A stretch of DNA of 64,000 nt from Spirodela intermedia (taxonomy: Eukaryota; Streptophyta; Magnoliopsida; Alismatales; Araceae), in NCBI GenBank assembly GCA_902729315.2, contig LR746265.1, positions 8,551,392-8,615,391 of the forward strand. The letters are read 5' to 3'. Below, piece by piece: positions 1 to 11,934 of this stretch (position 1 is the stretch's first letter; every line of letters begins with the position of its first letter). The notes beneath the pieces were generated by a model. That model saw only the letters and a program-made list of their open reading frames with translations, did no database searches and had not been told where the DNA came from. The translations under genes were made by a program, and so were the position numbers.

Positions 1-1501
1 TTTCCAAAATAGCAGTAATTTTCCAAGTCGATCACAAGGATGTAATACAATATTTGATAATTATTCAGAATTTTTCTCAATGAATACGATTTTCTATGAA
101 TTTTATACTAAGAAATGAAAAGGAAATATATTTAAAATTCACGAAAAAAAAGGAAATAAGGGTGTGGACATCGGGATGATGTCAGCACCCGGCAAACACG
201 AATTGGGCAAAAACAGAGTTCCGCCCGACGATTCTTATGTAAGCGATTACAAATGATTTAATTAATCAAATTAAGATTTGTAAAAGCCGGAAGAATCGTA
301 ATTGAACAAAGTATATTTTGGTAACTTAAAAACACAAAAATTGTCACTAAATGAAGCATAAAGTAAATTAAAAGTAAGAAAATAGAGTTTTGGCATTGCG
401 ACGGCGATGCGTCGATGATGCACCAGAATCCTAAGTGTTCAGGAGGATTGTCATGCAGTATCCACAGCCTCGAAGGCTCTCCTTGGACAAAGACAATGTG
501 GGCAATCTCTAGATCTTCTTGCAAAGTCTAGAGATTAATGAAATGGGTTGTCGAGTCGTCTCCGGTGGCTGTCACCTGGTAGAGCAGAAAAACGACGACT
601 TTGTGGTTCTCCGGTGGCTGTCACCTGTCGGAGAGGAGCTGGATGGAGGTGGGGCACATGTCAAGGAGCTTCATCTTCAAGTCTGCAAAACAAGAGGAGG
701 CTCTTCATCGCATTTGGTATGCTCTCAAGAGGTGGCGACTCGTCTCCCAGCAGATCGTCCTCTTCTTGATGACAGCTTGTTCATCGATCAATCGGAGATG
801 ATTTACTCGTTGGATTTGCGATCCTTTTATCACAAATCTTTCAGCAATTTTAGTAGCAATGCTCCACGAATTGTGTTGATGAGATTTTCGCCGATGATCC
901 AGCGATTCTCGTTGCTTAATCCTTCACCGGTGATCTATAGGAAAGTCACGATAATCAGATAAAAATATATGACTTTTGACTCTAGAAGGACTCAAACCTG
1001 CGCCAGTCGCCCGCCTCTTCTAAGGTGTGACGCGGGTTTAGTCCCACATCAGTTGCGCCGATTTTTCAGGCGAATATATAGTAATGTTAGCTTTCTAAGC
1101 AAAGTCCCTTCTCTCGCGTGTACGACCACTCCTTGCCCCACAACCAGCTGGCCACCGGTGATGTGGAAGGGGAGTGGCGCACACGTGCCCCCATCGGTTC
1201 AAGCCGCTCGAGCCCTTGCTCACGACTACTTCCCAACTGCACTTCCGACCTACTTGCAGGCCCGGCTAACCGGCGGGTCTCCCCATTTTACAATATTTTT
1301 ATTTTTATTTCTTGTTCTTCATTTATTTCAAAAGTAAGACTGTAAAAATCGTATAAAATCATATAATTATCCAAAAATTCACATTAATCAACTGAAGACC
1401 ACTTTTCACACTTTAACATAAATATAAGTCTATTTATCATAAGTTAAGGCTAAAACTATATTATTTACTAATTATTAACTCATGATAATGAATACTTATC
1501 A
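1..1501 (-). repeat. 3' LTR of element A (partial)
   Basis: It matches the other ~1.6-kb LTRs in the window from about LTR position 135 to the terminus ...ACTTATCA at 1501. It contains the LTR's conserved features: a minus-sense TATATATTC box near 1070-1080, the block with CCCACATCAG, and a GC-richer stretch around 1120-1280. Small open frames here are not conserved as proteins between copies. Confidence 0.85.
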
Positions 1502-3277
1502 CACCCCCCAACTTAAATCATTGCTAGTCCCTTAGCAATAGAATTATGAAAATAAAATTTTACAAATCTCAAATATCATATTTCAATACAGAAAAAAAAA
1601 ATACAATTAGAAATGATGCACCTTTAAATACTTTGGATTCTTATATCATGTATTTAAGAATGATGTCAAGCACTTAAATGTTTAAACACTCCTTGGAATA
1701 ACAATCTAGACTTCACTTCTTCTATTCACATCTTTATCACTTCTTCACTCATAGATGTATTTACAAGATGTTTCAATTATCAATACTCATCCAAGAATAA
1801 TATTGATCTTACATTTCCCTTTTTCTATGGATTGATTTTTTAAGTTTGCACTATATTTCTTCCTTCTTTTTTTTTTTTATATATATATAGTGGATAAGTA
1901 GCTTTTCCTGTAGACAAATTTCAACAATAAGAATGATGTCTCACACCTTTCATGTGTCCTCTTCATTTTCAGGGCTTTCACTTTATCCACTTATTTTTTA
2001 GCAAGTGTTTTTCTATACACCATTTTTGACAATGAGAATGATGTCTCACACCCTTTATGCGTACTCTTCATTTCTAGATTTTTCACATTGCTCTCTCTTT
2101 TTTTTTCGAAATAAGTGATTTCTCCTCACAAGTCCAATAGAACAGGGTGCAAAAATCACCATTAAAATCAAGTGATCAATCAAATTTTCACATCAAGTAA
2201 ATATTATCCATCAAGATCATGAAGTGAAAATCTATAAAATCAAATCCATGTTATCTATCATATATCCAAGGAGTATTCCAACATTTCATGTCACTAGATC
2301 ATTCTTTTGACTCAATAATAATCTTCCTAGTATCTTTTGGTATCAATCAATCGAATTGATTTAATACTATCCATCAAGATCATGAAGTGAAAATCTGTAA
2401 AATCAAATTCATATTATCTATCATATATCCAAGGAGTATTCCAACATTTCATGTCACTAGATCATTCTTTTTACTCAATAATAATCTTCCTAGTATCTTT
2501 TGGTATCAATCAATCTAATTGATTTAATTTTTCATGCATGCAATATGATGTAAAGAATTTGTAAATTAGATAATTCTGATAGTTCTGTTTTCTATTTTCA
2601 GTTCTACTTTTTTTTTAGCAGCAATAAATTTGTCAAAAATAAATCAAAACTATCTTCTTTATAGTTGTAATTTCAAATTTCAGTAATATATGTTTAGGGC
2701 ATTGAAATGTGAGAAAAGGGTCTCTAGAATTTCAAATTTTGGGCTGTTTTTTGTCTGCTATTTTTGACAGTCTATTGTTCATGACAAAAAACCAGAAAAT
2801 AAATGTTGTAGTTTTTTCAAATTTTATTTTATTTTGATTTTTTAGTTGCTGTTCTAAGTTGAATAAAATGCAAACACATGTTCTTAATCGTCTTACAGCA
2901 TAAATTAATAATAAATACTTCACCCCCCAACTTAAAAATGACATTGTCCTCAATGACACAGAAAAATCGAAATAGAATATGCAAAAAATATAATTTTCAA
3001 GTGAAGCATGTATATATGCAAAGTTAAGCATTAATAATATTTTCATAAATGATAAAGCTTAGAAAGACCACCTCAACCTCGTTTTTAATTTTCCACTTCA
3101 TCTTACACACCTCTTCTTACACTTCTTCAAAAAAAAACAAATATAGAAACAAGTACTACAAAATTCTAAGAAAAACAGAGCTTAAAAAAAATAAATCAAA
3201 CAGAATGAAATAAAAAAAACATGGGTTGTCTCCCATGCAGCGCTGAATTTAATGTCTTCAGCTGGACAGCTCTTAGA
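1502..3277. other. Element A internal non-coding region (3' side)
   Basis: This AT-rich region lies between the 3' LTR and the decayed gag and holds no convincing coding sequence. It starts with a C-rich run (G-rich on the element strand) that is the likely polypurine tract. A direct repeat is visible: a stretch of ~150 bp with ATCATGAAGTGAAAATCT and CATATATCCAAGGAGTATTCC occurs near 2210-2340 and again near 2375-2520. Similar AACTTAAA/ATTGTCCT blocks occur near 1510 and 2930. Just before the gag remnant (3220-3245) is a GGGTTGTCTCCCATGCAGCG segment. Confidence 0.6.
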
Positions 3278-5542
3278 TCATATAAGATGATCTATGGCCA
3301 TCAAAATATATTTATATCCCAAGGTAAATTTCATGATATTCTTTTTCAGATTTAGCATAAATTCATATACTTCATATATATACCTTGACATACTTTCAGC
3401 CAAAACAAAATGGAAATTAACAAAATTTTCTCAAAAAGAATATTTCCATTTTGAAAAGAATCTTTCTTTATTTCTATCTTGTTTTGTAAGGCTCTCATTC
3501 ATTAATAAATACTTTCTATTAATAGACCAGAAAATGTGATCAGGCCATATAATTTTCAAATTAGCTCTTACCCAATCTAAATTTTTTTCATCTAAATTGA
3601 TATTTTCTCCTCCAAAATTATCTCTATATTCATATCCATTATTTTCATTTCTCCCCATTAGTTGAATCAATTCTTTTTCTAACTTGTTGTTTCTCAACTC
3701 ATCAAATTCTTCATCTTCCCAAGAGCTATCTTTTAATTTCGGTATATGATATACATCATCATCCTCACAATCAACATCCATGGCTGCAAAATTATGATTA
3801 GATTCATTAATTTCGTCTCTTACGTCTCTCAAATCAACTGATTTTTCCTCACCTGAAATATATTTTTCTTCATTTCTGTCCTTACTCCCTTCTACTAAAA
3901 TTTAGATGATTTTTCCATGATCAGCTACTGTTTCTTTATCTAGGGGCTCTTTCTTCTCATCATCCTCACTATATTCATTCATCAATTGTGAGCAATAAAT
4001 GATTTTATTCAAATTTTCTGCTTCTATATTTTTAGCCTTAATATTCTCATTTACTTCTAATGGATCATCGATTTCTTGTAATAATTAGAAATAAGGATCA
4101 GGTAAAATATTCTCACTCAATGTATTCATTGTCCTAACATTTTTATTTCGTGGGTTTTTTTCTAACTTTATCCAGCTAGACTCTCCTTGCTAAAATCCTA
4201 TTGTTGGATAGTTTCCTGAATTTTCTATGGGCTGACTAGGTGGCTGTCCCTCTTCTCTTTTATTCCCAAGAGCCTCTATAATTTGTTTCTAGTGCAAAAT
4301 CATTTGATTCATAGTTTGTTGCATCATTTGGCTCATTTACTGTATCATTTCTATAGTATCATGTTGGGCTTGAGAGGGCTGATTTTTCTGAAATCTGTTT
4401 TCTTATTTTGGACGAAATTCAGAGTTTGAATTAGATCTAAGTGCTTCTAGATTTTGAACATTATTTGGATTTCTCCACGAAAAATTATTCCCCCAATTAA
4501 GGTTATAAGAATTATAAAAATATTCTCTATTTTTACTAAAATTGTGGGGTACCTGCACTTGTTCTTGCCTATGATGATATTGAAATTCGAAATTATCATT
4601 TTCACTATACATAGGATGTGTACTATTTGAATTAAATTGAGGGTTAAGAGTCTTTCTAATATTTTCAATAAGTAAATCAAGTTTTTTTAATCTTTGATTA
4701 ATCTGATTAACGTCATTTCTAAGTTTAGAATCATCAACATGATGCAATTCATAAATTTCTCTCTTCATATCCCTGTCATATAGTTCAAAAGAGATTTAAT
4801 CTCTCAAATTTTCACTTAAATTCTCATAAAGACTGTAAATCTCATCAAGGGTTTTCTCCATAAAGACTCCTTCACATATAGAATCAACTATATTTTTATG
4901 TTGTTCTAATAATCCATCATAAAAAATTCTATTGAGCTGCCACTTGGGTATAGCATGATGAGGATACTTTCTAAGTAAATCTTTGAATGTTTCCCATATC
5001 TCATGTAAAGTTTTTCCTGGTCTTTGAGAAAAACTCTATATATGTTTTCTCATATTTTGAGTTTTCCCTAAGGGATAAAATTTTCGAAGAAAATCTTGTT
5101 CTATGTCTTTCTAGCTAGTTAATTCTCTATCTAATGTGGATAGCCAATGGCTAGCTTTGTCCCTAAGTGTAAGTGGAAATAATTTCATCTTAATAATTTT
5201 CAATGTAACTTGAGGAAGATTAACTAAATCACAGATCATATGAAATTTTTCTAAGTACTGATGAGATTCCTCTAAAGGCAATCCATGAAAATTAGGGAGC
5301 ATTTGAAAAATTCCTGGATTTATTTTAAATTTAACAGTGAGTGCTAATGGGACTCTAATATTTAATGCTCTTTGAAATGAATCAGAGATATAATGATTTT
5401 TCATGGCCATAGGATTGTTCTCAGTTTGACCTGTACTTCCTTCAAGATCCATCAAAATTAATTTTTCTTTCGGATTTTTATTTTTCAATGAAATAATTAA
5501 AGGATTTTCTAGCCTTGGATGTAAGGATCTTCTACCATACAT
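3278..5542 (-). pseudogene. Decayed gag of element A
   Basis: This is a Retrotrans_gag-type coding region of a Ty3/gypsy element on the minus strand. The upstream part (5111-5542, 143 codons from an ATG) contains a gag core with the pattern HGLPLEE..QYLEKF..ICDLVNL and LFPLTLRDKASHWL. Downstream the same protein continues in pieces through 4403-4768, with a coiled-coil-like INQRLKKLDLLIENI stretch, to 3431-3832, where there is an acidic segment (DCEDDD). Stop codons interrupt it repeatedly, several of them TAG/TGA where sister copies have an open codon, consistent with C-to-T decay. The last ~120 codons resemble no pol domain I know. It would have formed the virus-like particle; it is not functional now. 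Confidence 0.75.
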
Positions 5543-5730
5543 AAAAAAATCAATAAATTTGAAGGAAAAGTTTAGTAATTATTACCCTCCTTCAGTATGC
5601 TCTAGTCCTTGCCTTGCTTCTCTTCGTTCCTTTTTTTTTAAAAAAAAATTAGTAAAAAAAATAAAATAAGAGTTAATTTTTTTTGTGTACTCTAAGAGAA
5701 AAATAGAAAAATACTAAATATTATGCAATA

Positions 5731-5750
5731 CATCCCTAGCAATGGTGCCA
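5731..5750 (-). other. Primer binding site, tRNA-Asp type (element A)
   Basis: On the minus strand this reads TGGCACCATTGCTAGGGATG, starting 5 nt after the LTR end ...TGTCA. It matches the complement of the 3' end of plant tRNA-Asp (TGGCGCCGTTGCCGGGGATC, from memory) apart from transitions, mostly at former CpG or CNG positions, plus the last base. It fixes the element's orientation as minus and the LTR edge at 5756. Confidence 0.75.
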
Positions 5751-5755
5751 AAATT

Positions 5756-7383
5756 TGACATGACTTAGTCATCATATTGTAATCATGTAAATTTTAAATT
5801 TATAAAACTAGAAAATATGAATTTTTAGATATTTAGAAATATTTTTGAATAAATATATCAAGTATAATTTAATAAAACTTCCTAAAATAGCATAATTTTC
5901 TAGGTCGATCAAAGAGATGTAATATAATATCTGATAATTATTCAAAATTATCCTCAAAGAATACTATTTTCTATAAATTTTATACTAGTAAATGAAAAGA
6001 AAATATATTTAAAATTCACAAAAAAAGAAGTAGGGGTGTAGACGTCAAGATGATATCAATGCTTGGTGAATGCAAATCAGGCGAAAATAGAATTCCACTT
6101 GGTGATTCTTACATAAGTGATTACAAACGATTTAATTGATCAAGTTAAGATTTGGAAAAGCTGAAAGAATCATAATGAAATGAAGTATATCTTTGTAAAT
6201 TTAAAATTAATAAATTATCACTAAATGAAAGGAAAATTAAGTTGAAAGTAGGAAAACAGAGTTCCGGCGTCGCGACGGTGATGCGTCAGTGATGCACCAG
6301 AATTTTGAGTATTCAGGAAGATCGTCGTGTAGTGTCCACAACGTTGAAGGCTCTTCTTGGACAAAGGTGATGTGGGCAATCTCTAGATCTCCTTGCAAAG
6401 TTTAGAGATCAATGAAATGGCTTGTCGAATCATTTCTAATGGCTGCCACCTGGCAAAGTAGAGAAACAACAACTTTGCGGCTCTCTAGCAACTGTCACCC
6501 GATGGAGAGGAGCTGGATGGAGGTGAGGCGCATGTCAGGAAGCTTCATCCTCAGGTCTACACAGCAAGAGGAGGCTCTTCATCGCATCTGGTATGCTCTC
6601 AAGAGGTGGCGACTCGTCTCCCAACGGATCGTCCTCCTCCCAATAATAGCTTATTCGTCGATCAATCAGAGATGAGTTACTCGATGGATTCACGATCTTT
6701 TTATCATGAAACGTTCAACAATTTTAGTAACAATGCTTTACGAATTGCATTGACAAGATTTTTGCTGATGATCTAGTGATTCTGGTTGCTTAATCCTTCA
6801 TCGGTGATCTATAGGAAAGTCGCGATAAACAGATAAACAAAATATGAGTTTTGGCTCTAGGAGGATTCAAACTTGTGCCAGTTGCCCCCCCGCCCTTTTT
6901 GGGGAGGTGTGACGGGGGTTAAAAAAGTCCCACATCGATTGTGCGCCAAAATTTCTTGTGATATAATACTATATTTCCGATCAAGTCCTTTTCTCGCACG
7001 TGTATGACTACTCCTTACCCCATAGTTGACTGGCCATCGGTGACGTGGAAGGGGGGTGGCACACATGTGCCCAATCGGTCCAAGTCGCTTGAGCCCTTGC
7101 TCACGGCTACTCCCCAACTGCGCTTCCGACTTGCTTGTGAGCCCAAGGGGTTCCCTCATTTGTCTTATTCTTATTTTAATTTCTTTTTCTTCATTTATCT
7201 CAAAAGTAAGACTATAAAAATCATATAAAATCATATAAAATCACATAATTATCCAACAATTCACGTTAATCAACTAAAAACAACTTTTCACACTTTAACA
7301 TAAATATAAGTCTATTTATCATGAGTTCAGGCTAAAACTATATTATTCACTAATTATTAACTCATGATAATGAAGACTTATCA
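5756..7383 (-). repeat. 5' LTR of element A (1628 bp)
   Basis: It runs from TGACATGACTTAG at 5756 to ACTTATCA at 7383 and is followed by target duplication ATTAT (7384-7388). It aligns along its length with LTRs at 18768, 24486, 30489, 43706, 50728 and 62218. Confidence 0.85.
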
Positions 7384-7511
7384 ATTATCAAGTTTAGTAT
7401 TACTTTATATCAACCTCAAAACTTGGCATATAACCAATGTGGGACTAAACTTGGGGTCATAGTCTCCAAAAAGTTTTAATAATATTAATACCTAAAATAT
7501 CCCTTGTTTAG
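7384..7511 (+). repeat. Right remnant of the plus-sense LTR that element A interrupted
   Basis: It begins with the ATTAT target duplication and continues the plus-sense LTR sequence (AAGTTTAGTATTAC..., ...AATGTGGGACTAAAC). The left half of the same LTR is seen in other units, for example 24073-24485. It ends near 7511, where minus-sense LTR sequence begins. Confidence 0.7.
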
Positions 7512-7910
7512 TAAATCACATAAATTTTAAATTTATAAAACTAGAAAATATTATTTTTTTGATATTTAGAAGTATTTTTGAATAATTATATTAATTATAG
7601 TTTAATCAAAGTTCTAAAAATAGTGAAAATTTTCTAGGTCAATCATAGGGATGTAATTAAAATATCAAGTAATATTTCATAAATGTTCTCAAAGAATACA
7701 ATTTTTTATAAATTTTAAATTAAAAAAGAAAATAAAATATATTTAAAATGTGTGAAAAAGGGAAATAAAGGTGTAGATGTCAAGATGATGTCAGCACCTA
7801 ATGAATGTAAACTGGGCAGAAATAGAGTTCTACCTAGTGATTTTTACATAAGCGATTATAGACGATTTAATTAGTCAAATTAAGATCTGTAAAAGCTAGA
7901 AGAATCATTA
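7512..7910 (-). repeat. Truncated minus-sense LTR fragment
   Basis: It matches the LTR family from about 26 bp inside the TGACGTG terminus (GTAAATCACATAAATTT...) for ~400 bp, then diverges near AAGAATCATTACAAG. Both LTR termini are missing, so this is a rearrangement product. Homologous fragments are near 32270-32675 and 52520-52925. Confidence 0.65.
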
Positions 7911-8640
7911 CAAGAAGTATTTTGCAAGCCTTGTTGATCCTAATTTCACATGTGGAAGCCCCACGAAATCAGCTAAGGTGCTACTACGATTTTTATTTTA
8001 TTTTCTCTAAAGTAATCTTTACCATGTTTTATCCTTTTGTCTCAAGTTTAATCATGATTAATGATTAATAAAAGCATCAACTAATTTGAAAACTTTTCGA
8101 CTGACTACTGATCATGAAAGAGAAAGATTCAATTTACTACTCATAGTTAATAATAAGAATTCATAACATAAATCTGGCAGAAGATCAAAGTAGATTTTCT
8201 CAATTTAAGAGTGTGGGTTATATGCACCATGAAAGATGATGAACTTCATCATTTAGTTATAAGCATTATAGCACATGATGTAATCTCATGTATTCACCCT
8301 CATGCATTTATTCTTCCCCCCCAAACAACCATTCGCATTGACCTCAATGCATCTATATAAGAGAAAAAGGAGAAAGCATTAAATGTGCAAACTGATTTTC
8401 ACTCTTCATCCTTTCTGATTTTCTTTTGTATTAATCTGTGTCATGATATGCACTTCCGCTAGAATGCTGGATCCTTTCACTTAATAAAAACTCAAGAAAA
8501 ATATCAAAAGATAGAGAAAAATAATAAAAAAGGAATGTAGTGGAAAAGAAAGCTATGCCATCTTAGAGTATATGATGGAGGGGAAGTTCTAAGAAGATTG
8601 AGGTTCAATGGATGGATCATATAATTGAGTGGAAATGGGT
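7911..8640. other. Internal non-coding part of a third retroelement
   Basis: An AT-rich stretch between the LTR fragment and the integrase remnant. Near 8314-8350 it holds a C-rich tract followed by AACCATTCGCATTGACCTC, resembling the polypurine-proximal region of the other elements. No gene is seen. Confidence 0.45.
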
Positions 8641-9047
8641 AAAGGAGGGTTCATTTCTCAATAAGGTTTTAATCTTTGTCCATTCACATTAAAATTTTTA
8701 CCAATTTTCAGATTTGCAATTAATACTGCACAATAGTCAAAAACTTTAATCACAAGGTATGGTTCATCCCATCTAGATTTTAATTTCTCAAGGAATAGTT
8801 TCAATTGAGAATTGTAAAGCCAATCTTTTTGATGCTAATGAAAGCTCTTTCTGCTCTCCTTCTTGTTATAAAAAGCCTTCATTTTTGCTTTGTAAATTAG
8901 AGACTTCTCGTACATCTCATTGGGTAGTTCTTGAAGCTCTTGCAATTGCAACATCGGTGTTTACCTATGGCGTCTAAAGAGAGATTAAGATTCGTTATAA
9001 CCTAATAAGCCTTATGTTTGATCTCCATAAGAAGATGAAAAACCTTT
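8641..9047 (-). pseudogene. Integrase C-terminal remnant (Ty3/gypsy)
   Basis: Minus-strand translation in pieces gives the typical end of a plant gypsy integrase: a stretch like LQLQELQELPNEMYEK...YKAKMKAF, then NSRLKLF..KLKSRWD and a GxxFxVNGQR-like end, best preserved in the copies at 33374-33565 and 53769-53954. A TGG-to-TAG change and other stops break it. The upstream side is cut by the LTR starting at 9048, so reverse transcriptase and the catalytic integrase core are absent. It is a relic of a pol-encoding element, possibly a partner of the gag-only family (inference). Confidence 0.7.
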
Positions 9048-10302
9048 TGACGTGACTTAGTCGTTGTATTATAAATCACATAAATTTAAAAATTATAAAA
9101 CTAGAAAATACTAATTTTTAGATATTTAGAAGTATTTCTGAACAAATATATCAATTATAATTCAATCAAATTTACAAAAATAGTGGTAATTTTTTAAGTC
9201 GATCATAGAGATGTAATATAATATTGGGTAACTTTTTAGTATTTTTCTCAAAGAATATAACTTTTTTATGAATTTTATACTGAGAAATAAAAATAAAATA
9301 TACTTCAATTTGTGAAAAAAGGAAATAAGGGTGTAGATGTTAGGATGATGTTAGCACCCGACGAACACGAATCAAATAGAAACAAAGTTTTGCCTAGTGA
9401 TTCTTGTGTAAGGGATTACAAATGATCTAATTCATCAAATTAAGATCTGTAAAAGGTGAAAGAATCGTAATTGAATCAAATATAGTTTGGTAAATTTAAA
9501 TCACACAAAGTATCACTAAATGAAGTAGAAATTAAGTTGAAAGTAGAAAAATAAAATTCCAATGTCACGGCAACAATGTGTCGATGATGCACAAGAATTC
9601 TGAACATTTGGGAAGATTGTCGTGTAGTGTCCACGGCCTCAAAGGCTCTCCTTAGACAAGGACGATGTGGGCAATCTCTAGATATCCATGCGAAGTCTAT
9701 AGATCAATGAAATGGGTCATCAAATTGTCTCCGGCAGCTATCACTTAGCGGAGTGAAAAAATGACGACTTTGTGACTCTCTAGCAGCTGTCACCCGATGG
9801 AGATGAGCTAGATGGAGGTGGGACGCATGTTAAAGAGCTTCATCCTCAGGTATGTGCAGCAAGAGGAGGCTCTTCATCGCATCTAGTATGCTCTCAAGAG
9901 GTGGTGACTCATCTCACTACAGATTGTCCTCTTCTCGATGACGGCTTGTTCATCGATCAATCAAAGAGGATTTACTCAATAAATTTGTGATCCTTTTATC
10001 GCGAATTATTTTCAGCAATTTTAGTAATAATGCTTTGTGAATTACGTTGACAAGATTTTTACCAATGAACTAACAATTTTAATGGCTTAATCCTATACTA
10101 GTGATCTATAGAAAAGTCGAGATAATCTTTCATTAGGCTCTAGGAAGATTCGAACCTGTGCTGATTGCCCGCCTGCATAAGAGAGATTGAAATAAGTACT
10201 CTAATGCCATTATCAAGTGACGTCCTCATAGTATATCTTTATTATAACTAAGGAGTAATTTAAGTATTAAAATCTTCAAAGCCTTTCAAGGGAAGGTGTG
10301 AT

Positions 10303-10307
10303 GTGGG
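10303..10307. repeat. Target site duplication GTGGG (left)
   Basis: Five bases directly before the nested LTR, repeated after it at 11930-11934. The unbroken paralogues at 35041-35070 and 55281-55310 have a single GTGGG at this point. Confidence 0.9.
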
Positions 10308-11929
10308 TGACGTGACTCAGTCGTTGTATATTAAATCACGCAAATATAAAATTTATAAAACTAGAAAATACGAATTTTTAGATATTTAGAAGTATTTCAA
10401 AATAAATAGATCAATTATAATTCAATAAAAATTCTAAAATAGCGGTAATTTTCCAGGTTGATCATAGGGATGTAATATAATCTTTGGTAATTATTCAGAA
10501 TTTTTCTCAATGAATATGATTTTCTTACGAATTTTATACTAGGAAATAAAAAGGAAATATATTTAAAATTCACAAAAAAAAAAGGAAATATGGGTGCGGG
10601 CGTCAGGATGACGTCAGCGCCTGGTAAACGCGAATCAAGCAGAAATAGAGTTCCGCCCGGTGATTCTTACGTAAGCGATTACAGACGACTTAATTAATCA
10701 AATTAAGATCTGTAAAAGCCAGAAGAATCGTAATTGAACGAAGTATAGTTTGGTAAATTAAAATCACACAAAGTATCACTAAATAAAGCGTAAATTAAAT
10801 TGAAAGCAGGAAAATAGAGTTTTGGCGTCGCGACGGCGATGCGTCGGCGATGCACTGGAATCCTAAGCGTTCGGGAGGATCGTCGTGCAATGTCCACGGC
10901 CTCAAAGGCTCTCCTTGGACAAAGACAATGTGGGCAATCTCTAGATCTTCTCGCGAAGTCTAGAGATCAATGAAGTGGGTCGTCGAATCATCTCCAGCGG
11001 CTGTCACCCGGCGGAGCGGAAAAACGGCGACTTTGTGGCTCTCTAGCGGCTGTCACCCGACAGAGAGGAGCTGGATGGAGGTGGGGCGTGTGTTAGGGAG
11101 CTTCATCTTGAGGTCCGCACAGCAAGAGGAGGCTCTTCATCGCATCTGGTACGCTCTCAAAAGGTGGCGACTGATCTCCCAGCGGATCGTCCTCTTCCCG
11201 ACGACGGCTTGTTCGTCGATCAATTGGAGATGATTTACTCGATGGATTCGTGATCCTTTTATCGCGAATCGTTCAGCAATTTTAGTAGCAATGCTCCGCG
11301 AATCGTGTTGACGAGATTTTCACCGATAATCTAGCAATTCTCATTGCTTAATCCTTCACCGGCGATCTGCAGGAAAGTCGCGATAATCAGATAAAAATAT
11401 ATGAATTTTGACTCTGGAAGGATTCGAACCTGCGCCGGTCGCCCGCCTCTTCTAAGGAAGGTGTGACGGGGGTTTAGTCCCACATCGGTTGTACGCCGAT
11501 TTTTTGGGCGAATATATAGTAATGTTAGCTTTGTAAGAAAAGTCCCTTCTCTCGTGTGTATGACCACTCCTTGCCCCATAGCCGGCTGGCCACCGGTGAC
11601 GTGGAAGGGGAGTGGCGTACGCGTGCCCTGTCGGTCCCCCAGCCAAGCTGCTCGAGCCCCTGCTCGCGGCTTGCTCCCTGACTGCACTTCTGACCCGCTT
11701 GCGGGCATGGCTGGCTGGCGGGTCCCCCAATTTTTGCAATATTTTTATTTTTATTTCGTGTTCTTCATTTATCTCAAAAGTAAGACTGTAAAAATCGTAT
11801 AAAATCACATAATTACCCAAAAATTCACGTTAATCAATTGAAAACCAAAAATCATTCTTTACCACAAATATAAGTCTATTTATCATGAGTATTTACTAAT
11901 TATTAACTCATGATAATGAAAACTTATTA
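10308..11929 (-). mobile_element. Nested solo LTR (1622 bp)
   Basis: A complete LTR of the same family (TGACGTGACTCAG... to ...AAAACTTATTA; the last CA has become TA) inserted into the LTR 9048-12367. It is flanked by the 5-bp duplication GTGGG and has no internal region, so it is a solo LTR left by LTR-LTR recombination. Compared with neighbours it retains many CG dinucleotides (GCGTCGCGACGGCGATGCG near 10824), suggesting a more recent insertion. Confidence 0.9.
11420..11430 (-). other. tRNA box-B-like motif inside the LTR
   Basis: On the minus strand this reads GGTTCGAATCC, the consensus RNA polymerase III B box/T-arm core, followed by TTCCAGAGTCA. The same place in other LTRs reads GGTTCGAATCT (10146-10156) or GGTTCGAATCC (34904-34914). 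I could not build a full tRNA fold around it. Confidence 0.45.
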
Positions 11930-11934
11930 GTGGG
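11930..11934. repeat. Target site duplication GTGGG (right)
   Basis: Second copy of the 5-bp duplication; the interrupted LTR resumes with TTTAGTCCCACATCGC. Confidence 0.9.

Larger units (their letters stand above)
1..7383 (-). mobile_element. Element A: non-autonomous Ty3/gypsy LTR retrotransposon (left end outside window)
   Basis: Minus-strand LTR retrotransposon. The 3' LTR occupies 1-1501 (its first ~135 bp lie before the window), the internal region 1502-5755, and the 5' LTR 5756-7383 (1628 bp). Read on the plus strand the LTR begins TGACATGACTTAG and ends GAAGACTTATCA, so it has TG..CA termini. A primer binding site lies 5 nt inside the 5' LTR and a G-rich tract (minus GGGGGG) lies against the 3' LTR. 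The internal region carries a decayed gag but no recognisable protease, reverse transcriptase, RNase H or integrase, so it must have depended on another element. The right target duplication ATTAT is at 7384-7388; the left one is outside the window. Lineage (Athila/Tat-like) is inferred from the tRNA-Asp-type primer site and the gag style. Confidence 0.85.

Noticed and set aside
11400-11470. A true tRNA gene at the box-B motif
   Set aside because: No acceptor/anticodon stems or convincing A box could be found upstream on the minus strand.
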